This document shows, piece by piece, positions 1 to 8,270 of a stretch of 64,000 nucleotides of DNA. Within the stretch, counting starts at the first letter, position 1, and the number at the start of each line of letters is the position of its first letter. A program made the position numbers and the translations under genes. The notes beneath the pieces are model-generated. The model was not told where the DNA came from. It did not search any database and worked only from the letters and a program-made list of their open reading frames with translations. The DNA lies in NCBI GenBank assembly GCA_036491035.1, contig DASXCU010000088.1, forward strand, positions 1 to 64,000, read 5' to 3'. This DNA comes from Galbitalea sp036491035. Its GTDB lineage: Bacteria > Actinomycetota > Actinomycetes > Actinomycetales > Microbacteriaceae.

Positions 1-1
1 G

Positions 2-463
2 AGCGGCACGCAGGTGCGCATCCAGCCGAAGGTCGTGGACGCGGGCCACCACAGTCGGCGGCTCCTGCGGCTCACCGGCCTCGACGCCGGCGAGAACCAG
101 GCCCGCCGCCTGCTCAACGACCTCGACGCCTACCGTGCCACGTTCGGCAAGCAGGATGTCGACGAGGAGATGGTCGCGCACGAGTGGCTCGCGCAGGTAT
201 TCGAGCCGGTCATCCGGGCCATCCCGAAGGATCTGCGAGGCAAGCTGGAGCCTGCCGAGATCTTCCACCAACTGCTCGATCACCGCTGGTACATGTCGCA
301 GAACGAGGGACGGGATGTTCCGCTCGCCGAGGCCCTCGGCTCGTACGTCGATGAGGTGCTGCGTCACCGTCGGGACGAAGCGACCGTCATCGCACCGGAG
401 ACCGAGAACATCACCCTGCCCGTCGATATCATCGACGAGGACGACTGGCGGCTGAAGGTCTAA
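2..463 (+). CDS. DUF4032 family protein, C-terminal part (5' end outside window)
   Basis: Only the last 153 codons are present; the reading frame is open to the first bases of the window, so the start lies upstream. The segment has the look of the C-terminal region of actinobacterial DUF4032 proteins (kinase-like fold at the N-terminus, not visible here): a VVDAGHHSRRLLRLTGLD stretch near residue 10, then an acidic end (IIDEDDWRLKV). No catalytic role can be read from this part. The next gene starts 11 bases after the stop, with its Shine-Dalgarno ACGGAGG in the gap, so the two are probably cotranscribed. The family assignment is from memory of the family. Confidence 0.75.
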   Translation, partial: SGTQVRIQPKVVDAGHHSRRLLRLTGLDAGENQARRLLNDLDAYRATFGKQDVDEEMVAHEWLAQVFEPVIRAIPKDLRGKLEPAEIFHQLLDHRWYMSQNEGRDVPLAEALGSYVDEVLRHRRDEATVIAPETENITLPVDIIDEDDWRLKV

Positions 464-474
464 ACGGAGGTTCG

Positions 475-2712
475 ATGCGCGACACGGGGAAGCGCACCAC
501 CCTCGGATCGCTCGGCACGACCGCGGCACGCCATCCCGTTCTCACGCTCGGTGCATGGGTTCTGGTTCTCGCGGCGATCCTCGCGACCGCCATCCTCGGA
601 CTCGGCGGACAGTCGCTCTTCGGCCGCCTCGCGAACGGCGCGCCCTCGGTGCAGCAGGAGAGTTACCACGGCCAGCAGCTGCTGACGCCTTCGACGAAGA
701 GCACGACCTACACGCTGCTCGTCCACGGCGTCGATCTCGACTCGACACGACTCATGAGCGCCGCGAGCTCCCTCGGGACTGAGGTTGCGGCGCTGCCGCG
801 GTCGCGGTACATCGATCCCCTCGCCGCGCCACTTCGAGCGGATGGGAGCCGCCAGCCCGTACTGTCCGCGCTGTTCTCGAAGGATGGCCGTGGTGTACTG
901 CTGTCGGTGTCCACGCTTGGGCTGGGCCGCGCGGCACCGACCGCCGTCGCGGAAGCGAAGGTTCGAGCGCTCCTCGATTCGACGGCGACCGAGCTGCGGC
1001 GCGATTTCCCGCGCGCGACTGTCGCAGTCGGTGGAGGCTCGCTGCTGCTTGACTCGCTGCTCGGCCAGTCGAGCAAGGACCTCGAGCGTGGAGAGACGGT
1101 CGCGCTGCCGATCGCGCTCGTCGTGATGCTGGTCGTGTTCGGAGGTTTCATCGCAGCGGGGCTACCGCTGCTCGGTGCGATCGCATCCATTCTCGGGGCG
1201 TTCGGGGCCGTCTTCGCCGCGACGTTCGCAATCGATATCGATGCGACCGTCATCAACGTGATCACGGCCGTCGGCCTCGGATTGTCGATCGACTACGGGC
1301 TGCTCCTGGTCAGTCGATTCCGGGAGGAGTATCGAAGCCGAGGCGGCGGGGTCGGACTCGACCCGGATGCGCGGCGCCTCCTGCGCATCGAGGCCATCGG
1401 CGCGACGACGGCGAGCGCCGGCCGGACGGTCGCATTCTCGGGGACGACGTTCGCGATCGCATCCCTCGGACTCCTCGTGTTCGAACCCGCCATCGTGCGG
1501 GAGATCGGGCTCGCCTCCGTATTCGTGACGGTGTTCTCGATGCTCTCCGGTCTCACTCTCATGCCCGCCCTGCTCAGCGTCGCCGGCGAACGGCTCGCCC
1601 GGCCGGGCGTGCTGACCCGGGTGCCGGGCGTTCGTCGGGTCATGGGGCGATTCGGTGACGTTGCGCCCGACGACGGATTCTTTTCCCGGCTCACGCGGCG
1701 CGTGCAGCGACATCCGGCGATCGTCACGATCGCGTGCGCCGTGCTGCTCCTCGTAATCGGCAGTCCGCTTCTGTCACTGCAGCTCGCCAACACGAGCGTG
1801 GATGCGATCCCCCGGGTCTCCACCCAATACGTCTTCACGACGACCGTTGTCGACGATTTCTCGGATGCCGCAACGCCCCGCATCGAACTCGTCACGCGAA
1901 CCAGGGCGGACGCCGTCAGGTGGTCGCACGCGGTGAGCTCGCTGGCCGGCGTGAAGTCGATTGCGGCACCACAGCAGTCCGGCCGGGGCTGGGGTGCGAT
2001 CGTTCGCGTCAACGGCAGTGACGGCGTGAACGTGGTGCGCAGCATCCGCGCCTCTCCGCCAGCCTTCGATCACTGGGTGACCGGTCTCGACGCGAGCACC
2101 GCCGACCTCGCCGACTCGCTCGCGCGAGGCTCGCCGCTGGCTCTGCTGATCATCGTGCTGGGCACGGTGGTCCTGCTGTTCCTCATGACCGGTTCGCTCA
2201 TCGTTCCGATCAAGGCGCTCATCGCGAGCGCCCTGTCGCTCGGCGCGGCGATGGGCGCGCTGGTGTGGGGATTCCAGGACGACAACTTCGCCGGCATACT
2301 CAATTTCAACGCCAACCACGTTTACGGGGTGGACGTGATCGTGCTGCTGCTGACGATCGTGTTCGGCTTCGGGCTCGCGATGGACTACGAGATGTTCCTG
2401 CTCTCGAGGATCAAGGAGAGACTGGATTCCGGAACGGACCCGCGGGAATCGATCGCGCTCGGCCTGCAGCGATCCGGCCGGATCATTACCTCCGCCGCGC
2501 TCATCATCATCGTCGTGTTCGCGGGCTTCGCGCAGGGCGACCTGATGATCATCAAGCAGCTCGGTATCGCGCTGGCCGTGGCGGTGCTGTTCGACGCGAC
2601 CCTGGTGCGCTGCCTGCTCGTGCCGGCGTTCATGACGTGGCAGCAGAACATCATGTGGTGGGCGCCTCGCTGGGCCAAACGCCTGCACGCACGGATCGGC
2701 CTCAGCGACTAG
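475..2712 (+). CDS. MMPL-family RND transporter (745 aa)
   Basis: Integral membrane transporter of the MmpL/RND superfamily, which exports lipids or hydrophobic compounds using the proton gradient. It has the two-fold repeat of the family: a first TM near residue 20, a large extracytoplasmic domain, a TM bundle at about 200-370, a second outer domain, and a second bundle at about 555-720. Each bundle carries an acidic-aromatic TM motif (GLSIDYGLLLVSRF near 275 and GLAMDYEMFLLSRIKE near 640); the paired Asp-Tyr residues are the expected proton relay. At 745 aa it is a compact MMPL, shorter than mycobacterial MmpL3. The ATG at 475 has a good ribosome site (ACGGAGG at 464-470). The substrate is unknown. 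Confidence 0.9.
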   Translation: MRDTGKRTTLGSLGTTAARHPVLTLGAWVLVLAAILATAILGLGGQSLFGRLANGAPSVQQESYHGQQLLTPSTKSTTYTLLVHGVDLDSTRLMSAASSLGTEVAALPRSRYIDPLAAPLRADGSRQPVLSALFSKDGRGVLLSVSTLGLGRAAPTAVAEAKVRALLDSTATELRRDFPRATVAVGGGSLLLDSLLGQSSKDLERGETVALPIALVVMLVVFGGFIAAGLPLLGAIASILGAFGAVFAATFAIDIDATVINVITAVGLGLSIDYGLLLVSRFREEYRSRGGGVGLDPDARRLLRIEAIGATTASAGRTVAFSGTTFAIASLGLLVFEPAIVREIGLASVFVTVFSMLSGLTLMPALLSVAGERLARPGVLTRVPGVRRVMGRFGDVAPDDGFFSRLTRRVQRHPAIVTIACAVLLLVIGSPLLSLQLANTSVDAIPRVSTQYVFTTTVVDDFSDAATPRIELVTRTRADAVRWSHAVSSLAGVKSIAAPQQSGRGWGAIVRVNGSDGVNVVRSIRASPPAFDHWVTGLDASTADLADSLARGSPLALLIIVLGTVVLLFLMTGSLIVPIKALIASALSLGAAMGALVWGFQDDNFAGILNFNANHVYGVDVIVLLLTIVFGFGLAMDYEMFLLSRIKERLDSGTDPRESIALGLQRSGRIITSAALIIIVVFAGFAQGDLMIIKQLGIALAVAVLFDATLVRCLLVPAFMTWQQNIMWWAPRWAKRLHARIGLSD

Positions 2713-2742
2713 CGCCCTCCCGCATGCCTTTTCAGGAGGGTG
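2713..2742. terminator. Inverted repeat between convergent genes
   Basis: CGCCCTCC at 2713-2720 pairs with GGAGGGTG at 2735-2742 (8 bp including one G-T), loop of 14 bases containing CCTTTT. It fills the whole space between the stop of the MMPL gene and the stop of rlmB, so it may end transcription from both sides. No clear T-run follows on either strand, so this is a position-based call. Confidence 0.4.
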
Positions 2743-3759
2743 TTACTTCGCGCGGCGCTTCGCGATCTCGTAGAGGGCGACGCTGACGGCGATGCCGGCG
2801 TTGAGGGATTCGGTCGCCGCCGAAATCGGGATCGAGACCACGGCATCGCACGTGTCGGTGACGAGGCGAGAGAGCCCCTTGCCCTCGCTCCCGACGACGA
2901 GTAACACCGGCTCGTTCGCCAGCTGGAGCGACGGCAGGTCGATGTCGCCGCCGCCATCCAGCCCGAGTACGAAGACGCCGCGCTGCTTGAAGTCCTTCAG
3001 CGTCTGCGTCAGGTTGGCGGCCATGGCAACCGGTGTGCGGGCGGCCGCGCCCGCAGACGTCTTCCAGGCCGACGCGGTGAGCCCGACCGACCGACGCTGC
3101 GGAACGATAACCCCCTGGCCACCGAATGCGGCAACCGACCGGATGATCGCACCGAGGTTGCGCGGGTCGGTGATGCCGTCGAGCGCCACGAAGAGCGGCT
3201 TCTGGCCGCGACTGATGGTCTTCTCGAGCAGGTCGACCGGGTGCGCGTACTCGTACGGCGGAACCTTGAGCGCGAGGCCCTGGTGCACCGAATCGAAGCC
3301 GGCCAGTCGATCGAGTTCCGGACGCATGACTTCGAGCACCGGAAGGCCGCGGTGGTTGGCGAGGTTCAGGACCTCCTTGACGCGATCATCCACCTCGATC
3401 CGCGTCGCGACGTAGAGAGCGGTCGCCGGAATCTTCGCGCGGAGAGCTTCCAGTACCGAGTTGCGTCCGGTGACGACCTCGCTCTCGTCCGCTGTCTTGT
3501 TGCGGCTGCGCGGGCGTGAGTTCTGCGGAGCGCCGCCTGAGGATGTGCCCGAGCGACCACGGCCGCCGGCCGCCTCGTATCGTTCGGCAGCTGCCTTGCG
3601 CTTGCCCGCGGGATGGTACGGACGATCCTCCGCCTTCGGCGTCGGCTTCTTGCCCTCGAGAGCCTGCCTGCCCTGGCCACCCGAGCCGACCTGCTTGCCC
3701 TTGCTGCCCTGGCGGACGGCGCCCGGACGTCCCTTGCGGGCTCCGTCGGTGTTTTTCAT
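2743..3759 (-). CDS. rlmB: 23S rRNA (guanosine-2'-O-)-methyltransferase RlmB, TrmH/SpoU family
   Basis: SPOUT-class methyltransferase that 2'-O-methylates a guanosine in 23S rRNA using S-adenosylmethionine. The three SpoU motifs are visible in the C-terminal half: NLGAIIRSVAAFGGQG, then VVGSEGKGLSRLV, then SIPISAATESLNAGIAVSVALYE; the trefoil-knot cofactor site is made of the last two. The first ~110 residues are a basic, low-complexity extension typical of actinobacterial RlmB (GKQVGSGGQGRQALEGK), followed by the substrate-binding domain. I place the start at ATG 3759: it overlaps the cysS stop as ATGA and has GGAG 9 bases upstream. A TTG five codons earlier lacks a ribosome site. The gene is translationally coupled to cysS. 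Confidence 0.9.
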   Translation of the reverse strand: MKNTDGARKGRPGAVRQGSKGKQVGSGGQGRQALEGKKPTPKAEDRPYHPAGKRKAAAERYEAAGGRGRSGTSSGGAPQNSRPRSRNKTADESEVVTGRNSVLEALRAKIPATALYVATRIEVDDRVKEVLNLANHRGLPVLEVMRPELDRLAGFDSVHQGLALKVPPYEYAHPVDLLEKTISRGQKPLFVALDGITDPRNLGAIIRSVAAFGGQGVIVPQRRSVGLTASAWKTSAGAAARTPVAMAANLTQTLKDFKQRGVFVLGLDGGGDIDLPSLQLANEPVLLVVGSEGKGLSRLVTDTCDAVVSIPISAATESLNAGIAVSVALYEIAKRRAK

Positions 3760-5171
3760 GTCTCGATGCTCCAATGTGTGCCCGTAGGCGAATCTTCAAC
3801 CGTAATGCCTGCAGCCGCGAGTTCGTCGCGGATGCGGTCGGCGGCCGCGAAGTCCTTCGCCGCCCGAGCCGTCTTCCGGTCCTCGATCAGCCGCTCGACG
3901 AGAACGCCCAGCGCCCGATCGGCGGGAGCGGATGTGACGGTTCGCCACTCCGGCGAGTGCGGGTTGATGCCCAGCACCTCCGTCATCGCCGTGACCTCGC
4001 CACGGATCCGCGCGGCAGTCGCAAGATCCTCGTCGTCGAGAGCCGCGTTGCCCGCGCGCACACGTTCGTGAAGCACCGCGAGCGCCTGCGGGATGGCGAG
4101 GTCGTCATCCATCGCCCCGCCGAACTCGGCGGGAAGAACCGGCGCACCGCTTCCGGCAAACCGCGTGTCCTCGAGACGCCGACTCACTCGATCGAGGAAC
4201 GACTCGATGCGATCGAGAGCCGCCTCGGCCTCGACGAGCGCGCCCTCGTGATAGTCGATCGTGGAACGGTAGTGCGCCGAGCCGAGGTAGTACCGCACAA
4301 CGAGCGGCCTGGCCATCGCGAGAAACTCGGATGCGAAGATCGAGTTGCCCAGTGACTTCGACATCTTCTGGCCGTTCACATTGACCAGCCCGTTGTGTAC
4401 CCAGTAGTTCGCGAACGCATCCCCGGCCGCGGTCGACTGGGCGATCTCGTTCTCGTGATGCGGGAAGCGCAGGTCGAGCCCACCGCCGTGGATGTCGAAC
4501 TGCGGGCCCAGATAACGGGACGACATCGCCGAGCACTCGATGTGCCATCCGGGCCGACCCGCACCCCACGGACTGGCCCACGACGCGGACGTCGGCTCCG
4601 TCGGCTTCCAGCCCTTCCAGAGGGCGAAGTCCTGCGGTGCCCGCTTGCCGCGCGGATCCGCGTCGGTCGCGGCCTCCATGTTCTCGGGCTTCTGGTTGGT
4701 GAGCTCGCCATAGGACGGCCAGCTACCGGTGTCGAAGTAGACGTCACCCGAATCGTCTGCGGCCGGATACGCGTGGCCACTCTCGATCAGCCGGGTGATG
4801 AGCGCCTGCATTTCGGCGACGCTCGCGGTCGCTCTCGGCTCGTAGGTCGGAGCAAGGATGCCCAGCTGCCGATAGCCATCAGTGAATTCGAGCTCGGTGC
4901 GGTAGGCGAGAGCCCACCACTCCTCCGACTCGGTCGAGTTCGCGAGGATCTTGTCGTCGATGTCGGTCACGTTACGCACCAGCGTGACCGAGTATCCGCG
5001 GTACGTGAACCAGCGACGCCACAGGTCGTAGACGAGCGCGGAGCGGAGGTGACCGATGTGGGGCGACGACTGCACGGTGGGACCGCAGACGTAGATACCG
5101 GCCTGGCCGTCGACGAGGGGAACGAAGTCCCGGGTGGCCTGGGCCTTGGTGTCGTAGAGCCGAATGGTCAC
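3756..5171 (-). CDS. cysS: Cysteine--tRNA ligase
   Basis: Class I aminoacyl-tRNA synthetase that charges tRNA-Cys. It has the zinc/HIGH region (CGPTVQSSPHIGHLRSAL near residue 30), a GGGLDLRFPHHENEIAQS motif with zinc-binding His and Glu, and the KMSKS loop (NGQKMSKSLGN near 265). The length of 471 aa is normal for the family. GTG start at 5171. The sequence just upstream reads TAAACT (5179-5184), then 7 bases, then the start codon, which suggests a leaderless internal promoter in addition to read-through from ispDF, whose stop is only 30 bases away. In mycobacteria the same gene follows ispD-ispF downstream of carD. Confidence 0.95.
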   Translation of the reverse strand: MTIRLYDTKAQATRDFVPLVDGQAGIYVCGPTVQSSPHIGHLRSALVYDLWRRWFTYRGYSVTLVRNVTDIDDKILANSTESEEWWALAYRTELEFTDGYRQLGILAPTYEPRATASVAEMQALITRLIESGHAYPAADDSGDVYFDTGSWPSYGELTNQKPENMEAATDADPRGKRAPQDFALWKGWKPTEPTSASWASPWGAGRPGWHIECSAMSSRYLGPQFDIHGGGLDLRFPHHENEIAQSTAAGDAFANYWVHNGLVNVNGQKMSKSLGNSIFASEFLAMARPLVVRYYLGSAHYRSTIDYHEGALVEAEAALDRIESFLDRVSRRLEDTRFAGSGAPVLPAEFGGAMDDDLAIPQALAVLHERVRAGNAALDDEDLATAARIRGEVTAMTEVLGINPHSPEWRTVTSAPADRALGVLVERLIEDRKTARAAKDFAAADRIRDELAAAGITVEDSPTGTHWSIET

Positions 5172-5178
5172 GGGGACG

Positions 5179-5184
5179 AGTTTA
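5179..5184 (-). promoter_or_regulatory. Candidate leaderless -10 box for cysS
   Basis: TAAACT on the minus strand, 7 bases before the GTG start of cysS, with no Shine-Dalgarno sequence in the spacer. A transcript starting at the usual distance would begin at or next to the start codon. Confidence 0.4.
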
Positions 5185-5201
5185 TCGGCGCGCTTCCCGC
5201 G

Positions 5202-6353
5202 TTACGCGGAAAGGAGAGCGGTGGCTATCGCGGCGAGACCCTCGCCGCTGCCGGTGAAGCCGAGCCCGTCCGACGTGGTGGCCGCGACACTGACCGGCGC
5301 CCCGATCACATCGCTCAGGTGCTTCTCCAGCTCACTGCGACGAGCCGCGAGCCGCGGGCGATTTCCCATCACCTGCACGGCGACGTTCTGGATGGCGAAC
5401 CCGGCACCGAGCACGAGTTCGAGCGTCGCCCGCAGGAATACTTCACCGTGCGCGTTCTCGAATCGCGGATCGGCGGTGCCGAACCTGCTGCCGAGGTCGC
5501 CGAGACCGGCCGCCGACAGCAGCGCGTCGCAGATGGCGTGGGACAGCGCGTCGCCGTCGCTGTGACCGGCGAGGCCCGGCTCATCCGGCCAGTGCAGGCC
5601 GCCCAGCCACAGCGGAACCGAGTCGTCGTAGGCGTGGATGTCGATGCCGATACCGGACCGGAATCCGCCGGACTCGACCAGTGACTGCGCTCGGCGCAGG
5701 TCCCACGGGGTCGTGATCTTGAAGGCGTGCGCGTCTCCTTCGATGACGCGAACTGTGTGGCCGGCAGCGGCGAAGACGGCGGCATCGTCCGTGTAATCCT
5801 GGGTCGCCGCGGCGTAGGACTCGGTCAGTTCGACCCGCGGGAATCCCTGCGGCGTCTGGATTGCACTGAGTACGGAACGATCGACGGTTTCGAGCGCGAC
5901 ATCCTGCTCGGTTCGTTTGAGGGTGTCGGCAACGGGAAGTCCGGGAATGACGCCCTGACCGGACGCGCGCACCCGAGCGATGACGGCCTCGAACAGCGCG
6001 GTCGGCGTGAACGGCCGGGCGGCATCGTGCACCAGCACCACGCCCACGTCCGGCCACAGCGCGTCGAGTCCTGCCCCGACGGATGCCTGGCGGCTCGCGC
6101 CACCGGCGACAACGCTGGCGTATTCGATCGCGGCGCCCGCAGCGTCCCGAATCTCATTCTGTGCAAGAAGGAGCTGATCCGCCGGCACGACGACAACGAC
6201 CTGGGCTGGCTCGGTCATCTCGAAGATCGGCTCGAGGGCGCGACGAAGGATCGTCGAACCACCGAGCGAGACGAACGCCTTAGGGAGTTCAGCACCCAGT
6301 CGCGAGCCGGAGCCCGCGGCAACGACCACTACGCCAACCGTTGCTGTCGTCAT
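5202..6353 (-). CDS. ispDF: Bifunctional IspD/IspF (MEP cytidylyltransferase / MECDP synthase)
   Basis: Fusion of two enzymes of the non-mevalonate (MEP) isoprenoid pathway. Residues 1 to about 225 are IspD, which makes CDP-methylerythritol (nucleotide-binding loop VVVAAGSGSRLGAELPKAF at the N-terminus; VLVHDAARPF near 105). From about residue 230 the protein is IspF, which cyclises CDP-ME-2-phosphate (GIGIDIHAY metal site, GHSDGDALSHAICDAL, then TSDGLGFTGSGEGLAAIA at the end). Mycobacteria keep these as two adjacent genes at the same locus, so the fusion is a lineage feature. It lies 47 bases after carD and is probably cotranscribed with it. ATG start at 6353. Confidence 0.95.
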   Translation of the reverse strand: MTTATVGVVVVAAGSGSRLGAELPKAFVSLGGSTILRRALEPIFEMTEPAQVVVVVPADQLLLAQNEIRDAAGAAIEYASVVAGGASRQASVGAGLDALWPDVGVVLVHDAARPFTPTALFEAVIARVRASGQGVIPGLPVADTLKRTEQDVALETVDRSVLSAIQTPQGFPRVELTESYAAATQDYTDDAAVFAAAGHTVRVIEGDAHAFKITTPWDLRRAQSLVESGGFRSGIGIDIHAYDDSVPLWLGGLHWPDEPGLAGHSDGDALSHAICDALLSAAGLGDLGSRFGTADPRFENAHGEVFLRATLELVLGAGFAIQNVAVQVMGNRPRLAARRSELEKHLSDVIGAPVSVAATTSDGLGFTGSGEGLAAIATALLSA

Positions 6354-6400
6354 GACTCCGCCAGAAGTGACTTAGGGCAAGCCCTGCCCGAAGGGAGAAT

Positions 6401-6883
6401 TCAGGAAGCCAGTACCTCGTCGAGAACCGTCGAGGCCTTCTCTTCGTCCGTCTTCTCGGCGAGCGCAAGCTCGGAGATCAGGATCTGCCGGGCCTTCGCG
6501 AGCATGCGCTTCTCGCCGGCGGACAGGCCGCGGTCCTGATCACGACGCCACAGGTCGCGGACGACCTCCGACACCTTGATGACGTCACCGGACGCCAGCT
6601 TCTCGAGGTTCGCCTTGTAGCGACGCGACCAGTTGGTCGGCTCCTCTGTGAACGGAGCGCGAAGAACCTCGAACACCTTGTCGAGTCCCTCGCGACCAAT
6701 AACGTCTCGGACGCCGACGAGGTCGACGTTGTCGGCCGGTACCTCGATCGTGAGGTCGCCCTGGGTGACGTTGAGCTTCAAATAGAGCTTCTCTTCGCCC
6801 TTGATGATCCTCTTCTTCACCTCGGTGATCGTTGCTGCGCCGTGATGGGGGTAAACGACGGTCTCGCCGACTTCAAAAAGCAT
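6401..6883 (-). CDS. carD: CarD family transcription factor
   Basis: RNA-polymerase-binding global regulator that stabilises the open promoter complex, notably at rRNA promoters. The N-terminal RNAP-interacting Tudor-like domain is recognisable (MLFEVGETVVYPHHGAATI), followed by the helical DNA-binding domain with the conserved tryptophan (PTNWSRRYKANLEKLASGD). I choose ATG 6883 (160 aa): it matches the usual N-terminus and has GGAG 8 bases upstream (GAATGGAGCCCCATACATG). A longer reading would add 12 residues with no family support. The gene heads the leftward carD-ispDF block and is divergent from the lipoprotein gene at 7030, as in mycobacteria. Confidence 0.95.
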   Translation of the reverse strand: MLFEVGETVVYPHHGAATITEVKKRIIKGEEKLYLKLNVTQGDLTIEVPADNVDLVGVRDVIGREGLDKVFEVLRAPFTEEPTNWSRRYKANLEKLASGDVIKVSEVVRDLWRRDQDRGLSAGEKRMLAKARQILISELALAEKTDEEKASTVLDEVLAS

Positions 6884-6938
6884 GTATGGGGCTCCATTCG
6901 AGGAGACCCAGTTTATCACAGCGAGGTCACAGCTTGAG

Positions 6939-6980
6939 GGGACGGTCTGGGGCGCCCCGCGACGCGGGAACGACCGTCCC
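6939..6980. promoter_or_regulatory. Inverted repeats in the carD / lipoprotein divergent region
   Basis: GGGACGGTC (6939-6947) and GACCGTCCC (6972-6980) form a 9 bp inverted repeat; its spacer holds the perfect palindrome GGGGCGCCCC (6949-6958). This sits in the shared promoter region. It could be an operator or a 5' untranslated hairpin. TAGGAT at 6988-6993 is a possible -10 for the rightward gene; TAAACT on the other strand near 6912 is a possible -10 for carD. Confidence 0.35.
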
Positions 6981-7029
6981 GAGTCGGTAGGATTGTGGCC
7001 AACAGTTCTGTAGCTCTTGGAGGGTTTTC

Positions 7030-7575
7030 GTGAAGCGACGCATCGCTGTTGCCGCGGTTCTTGCGGTCGGGGTTGCCCTCGGCTCTACCGGCTGCACATT
7101 CCTGGCCCCCCAGGCGACGCTCATCAAGTACAACCCGAGCGATGGGGTGTCGACCAACATCGGCAAGCTGCAGGTGCGCAACGCATTCGCGATCAGCCCG
7201 AAGGGGACGGACGCCAACCTGATCGGTGTCTTCATCAACAGCGGCACCTCACCGATCGACGTCGAGCTGCAATACACCGCGCACGCGAAAGGCGAGTCGC
7301 AGGTGTTGACCACCCACTTCGAGCTCGAGCCCGGCAAGCCGGTGTCCTACGGCAACCCCGGCGTGAAGCAGATTGTCTTCCGCAACGCGGACGTGAAGCC
7401 GGGCGCCCTGTTGAAGATCTTCATCCAGTACGGAAGCACCGCGGGCCAGAACCTGCTCATCCCTGTGCTCGACGGATCGCAGGCCGCCTACTCGACCCTG
7501 AAGCCGTCACCGCTCCCGAAGCCGACTCCGACCGCGACGGTCACACCGACGTCGACGCCCACACCCAGTAACTAG
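7030..7575 (+). CDS. Secreted lipoprotein, LpqE-like by position
   Basis: 181 aa lipoprotein. The N-terminus is a lipoprotein signal (KRR, hydrophobic core, lipobox LGSTGC with lipidated Cys near residue 22). The mature part has no cysteines or obvious catalytic motif and looks like an all-beta domain (LIGVFINSGTSPIDVELQY, FRNADVKPGALLKIFIQYG). It ends in a Pro/Thr-rich tail (KPTPTATVTPTSTPTPSN), a possible wall-spanning or glycosylated region. GTG start at 7030. The gene is divergent from carD, exactly the position of lpqE in Mycobacterium tuberculosis, and I infer orthology from that. The gene is convergent with regX3, 14 bases away. Its function is unknown. Confidence 0.75.
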   Translation: MKRRIAVAAVLAVGVALGSTGCTFLAPQATLIKYNPSDGVSTNIGKLQVRNAFAISPKGTDANLIGVFINSGTSPIDVELQYTAHAKGESQVLTTHFELEPGKPVSYGNPGVKQIVFRNADVKPGALLKIFIQYGSTAGQNLLIPVLDGSQAAYSTLKPSPLPKPTPTATVTPTSTPTPSN

Positions 7576-7589
7576 AGTTCAACCAGCAA

Positions 7590-8270
7590 TCACGCCTCGA
7601 AGCGGTAACCAAGGCCGCGGACGGTCAGCAGCATTGTCGGCTCGGACGGGTTGGCCTCGATCCGCGAGCGGATGCGCTTGATGTGCACGTCGAGCGTCTT
7701 CGTGTCGCCGTAGTAGTCGGCACCCCAGACCCGGTCGATCAGCTGGCCGCGGGTGAGAACACGCCCAGCGTTGCGGAGCAGTACCTCGAGCAACTCGAAC
7801 TCCTTGAGCGGCATCTTGGTCTCCTTGCCGGAGACGGCGACGGTGTGCCGCTCGGTGTCCATCCGCACGGTGCCGGCCTCGAGCACGGCCTCGCTTTCGA
7901 CCTCGTCCTCGACGCGACGGCGCAGGATGGCCCGGATGCGAGCCAGCAGTTCCCGCGATGAGTACGGCTTCGTGACGTAATCATCCGCACCGAGCTCGAG
8001 CCCCACGACGATGTCGATCTCACTGTCCTTGGCCGTCAGCATGATGATCGGCACACTGGAACGGCTGCGGATCTCGCGGCAGACCTCGGTCCCGGAGAGG
8101 CCCGGGAGCATGAGGTCGAGCAGTACGAGATCCGTGCCGTTGCGATCGAACTCGGCAACCGCGACGAGGCCATCGGCGCAGATCGTTGGCTCGTAGCCCT
8201 CCCGCTCCAGCAGGAACGCGAGCGGTTCGGCGAGCGACGGCTCGTCTTCGACGATCAGGATTCTGGTCAC
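7590..8270 (-). CDS. regX3: Response regulator RegX3 (OmpR/PhoB class)
   Basis: DNA-binding response regulator of the phosphate-starvation system. The receiver domain has the acidic pair near the N-terminus (VEDE), phosphoacceptor Asp52 (LVLLDLMLPG), a conserved Thr (MLTAKDSE) and Lys (VTKPYSSRELLARI). The C-terminal winged helix (about 130-226) has LKEFELLEVLLRNAGRVLTR and the end VRGLGYRFEA. GTG start at 8270 overlaps the senX3 stop by 4 bases (GTGA), so it is translationally coupled to its kinase. The phoU gene on the other side of senX3 and the PHO-box-like repeats at 9491-9523 support the phosphate role and autoregulation. Confidence 0.93.
   Translation of the reverse strand: MTRILIVEDEPSLAEPLAFLLEREGYEPTICADGLVAVAEFDRNGTDLVLLDLMLPGLSGTEVCREIRSRSSVPIIMLTAKDSEIDIVVGLELGADDYVTKPYSSRELLARIRAILRRRVEDEVESEAVLEAGTVRMDTERHTVAVSGKETKMPLKEFELLEVLLRNAGRVLTRGQLIDRVWGADYYGDTKTLDVHIKRIRSRIEANPSEPTMLLTVRGLGYRFEA

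Noticed and set aside
1774..2688. Antisense frame in the MMPL gene
   Set aside because: Low-complexity His/Glu/Arg/Asp composition and full overlap with a clear transporter gene.
3760..3774. TTG start for rlmB five codons upstream
   Set aside because: No ribosome site; ATG 3759 overlaps the cysS stop as ATGA and has GGAG at proper spacing.
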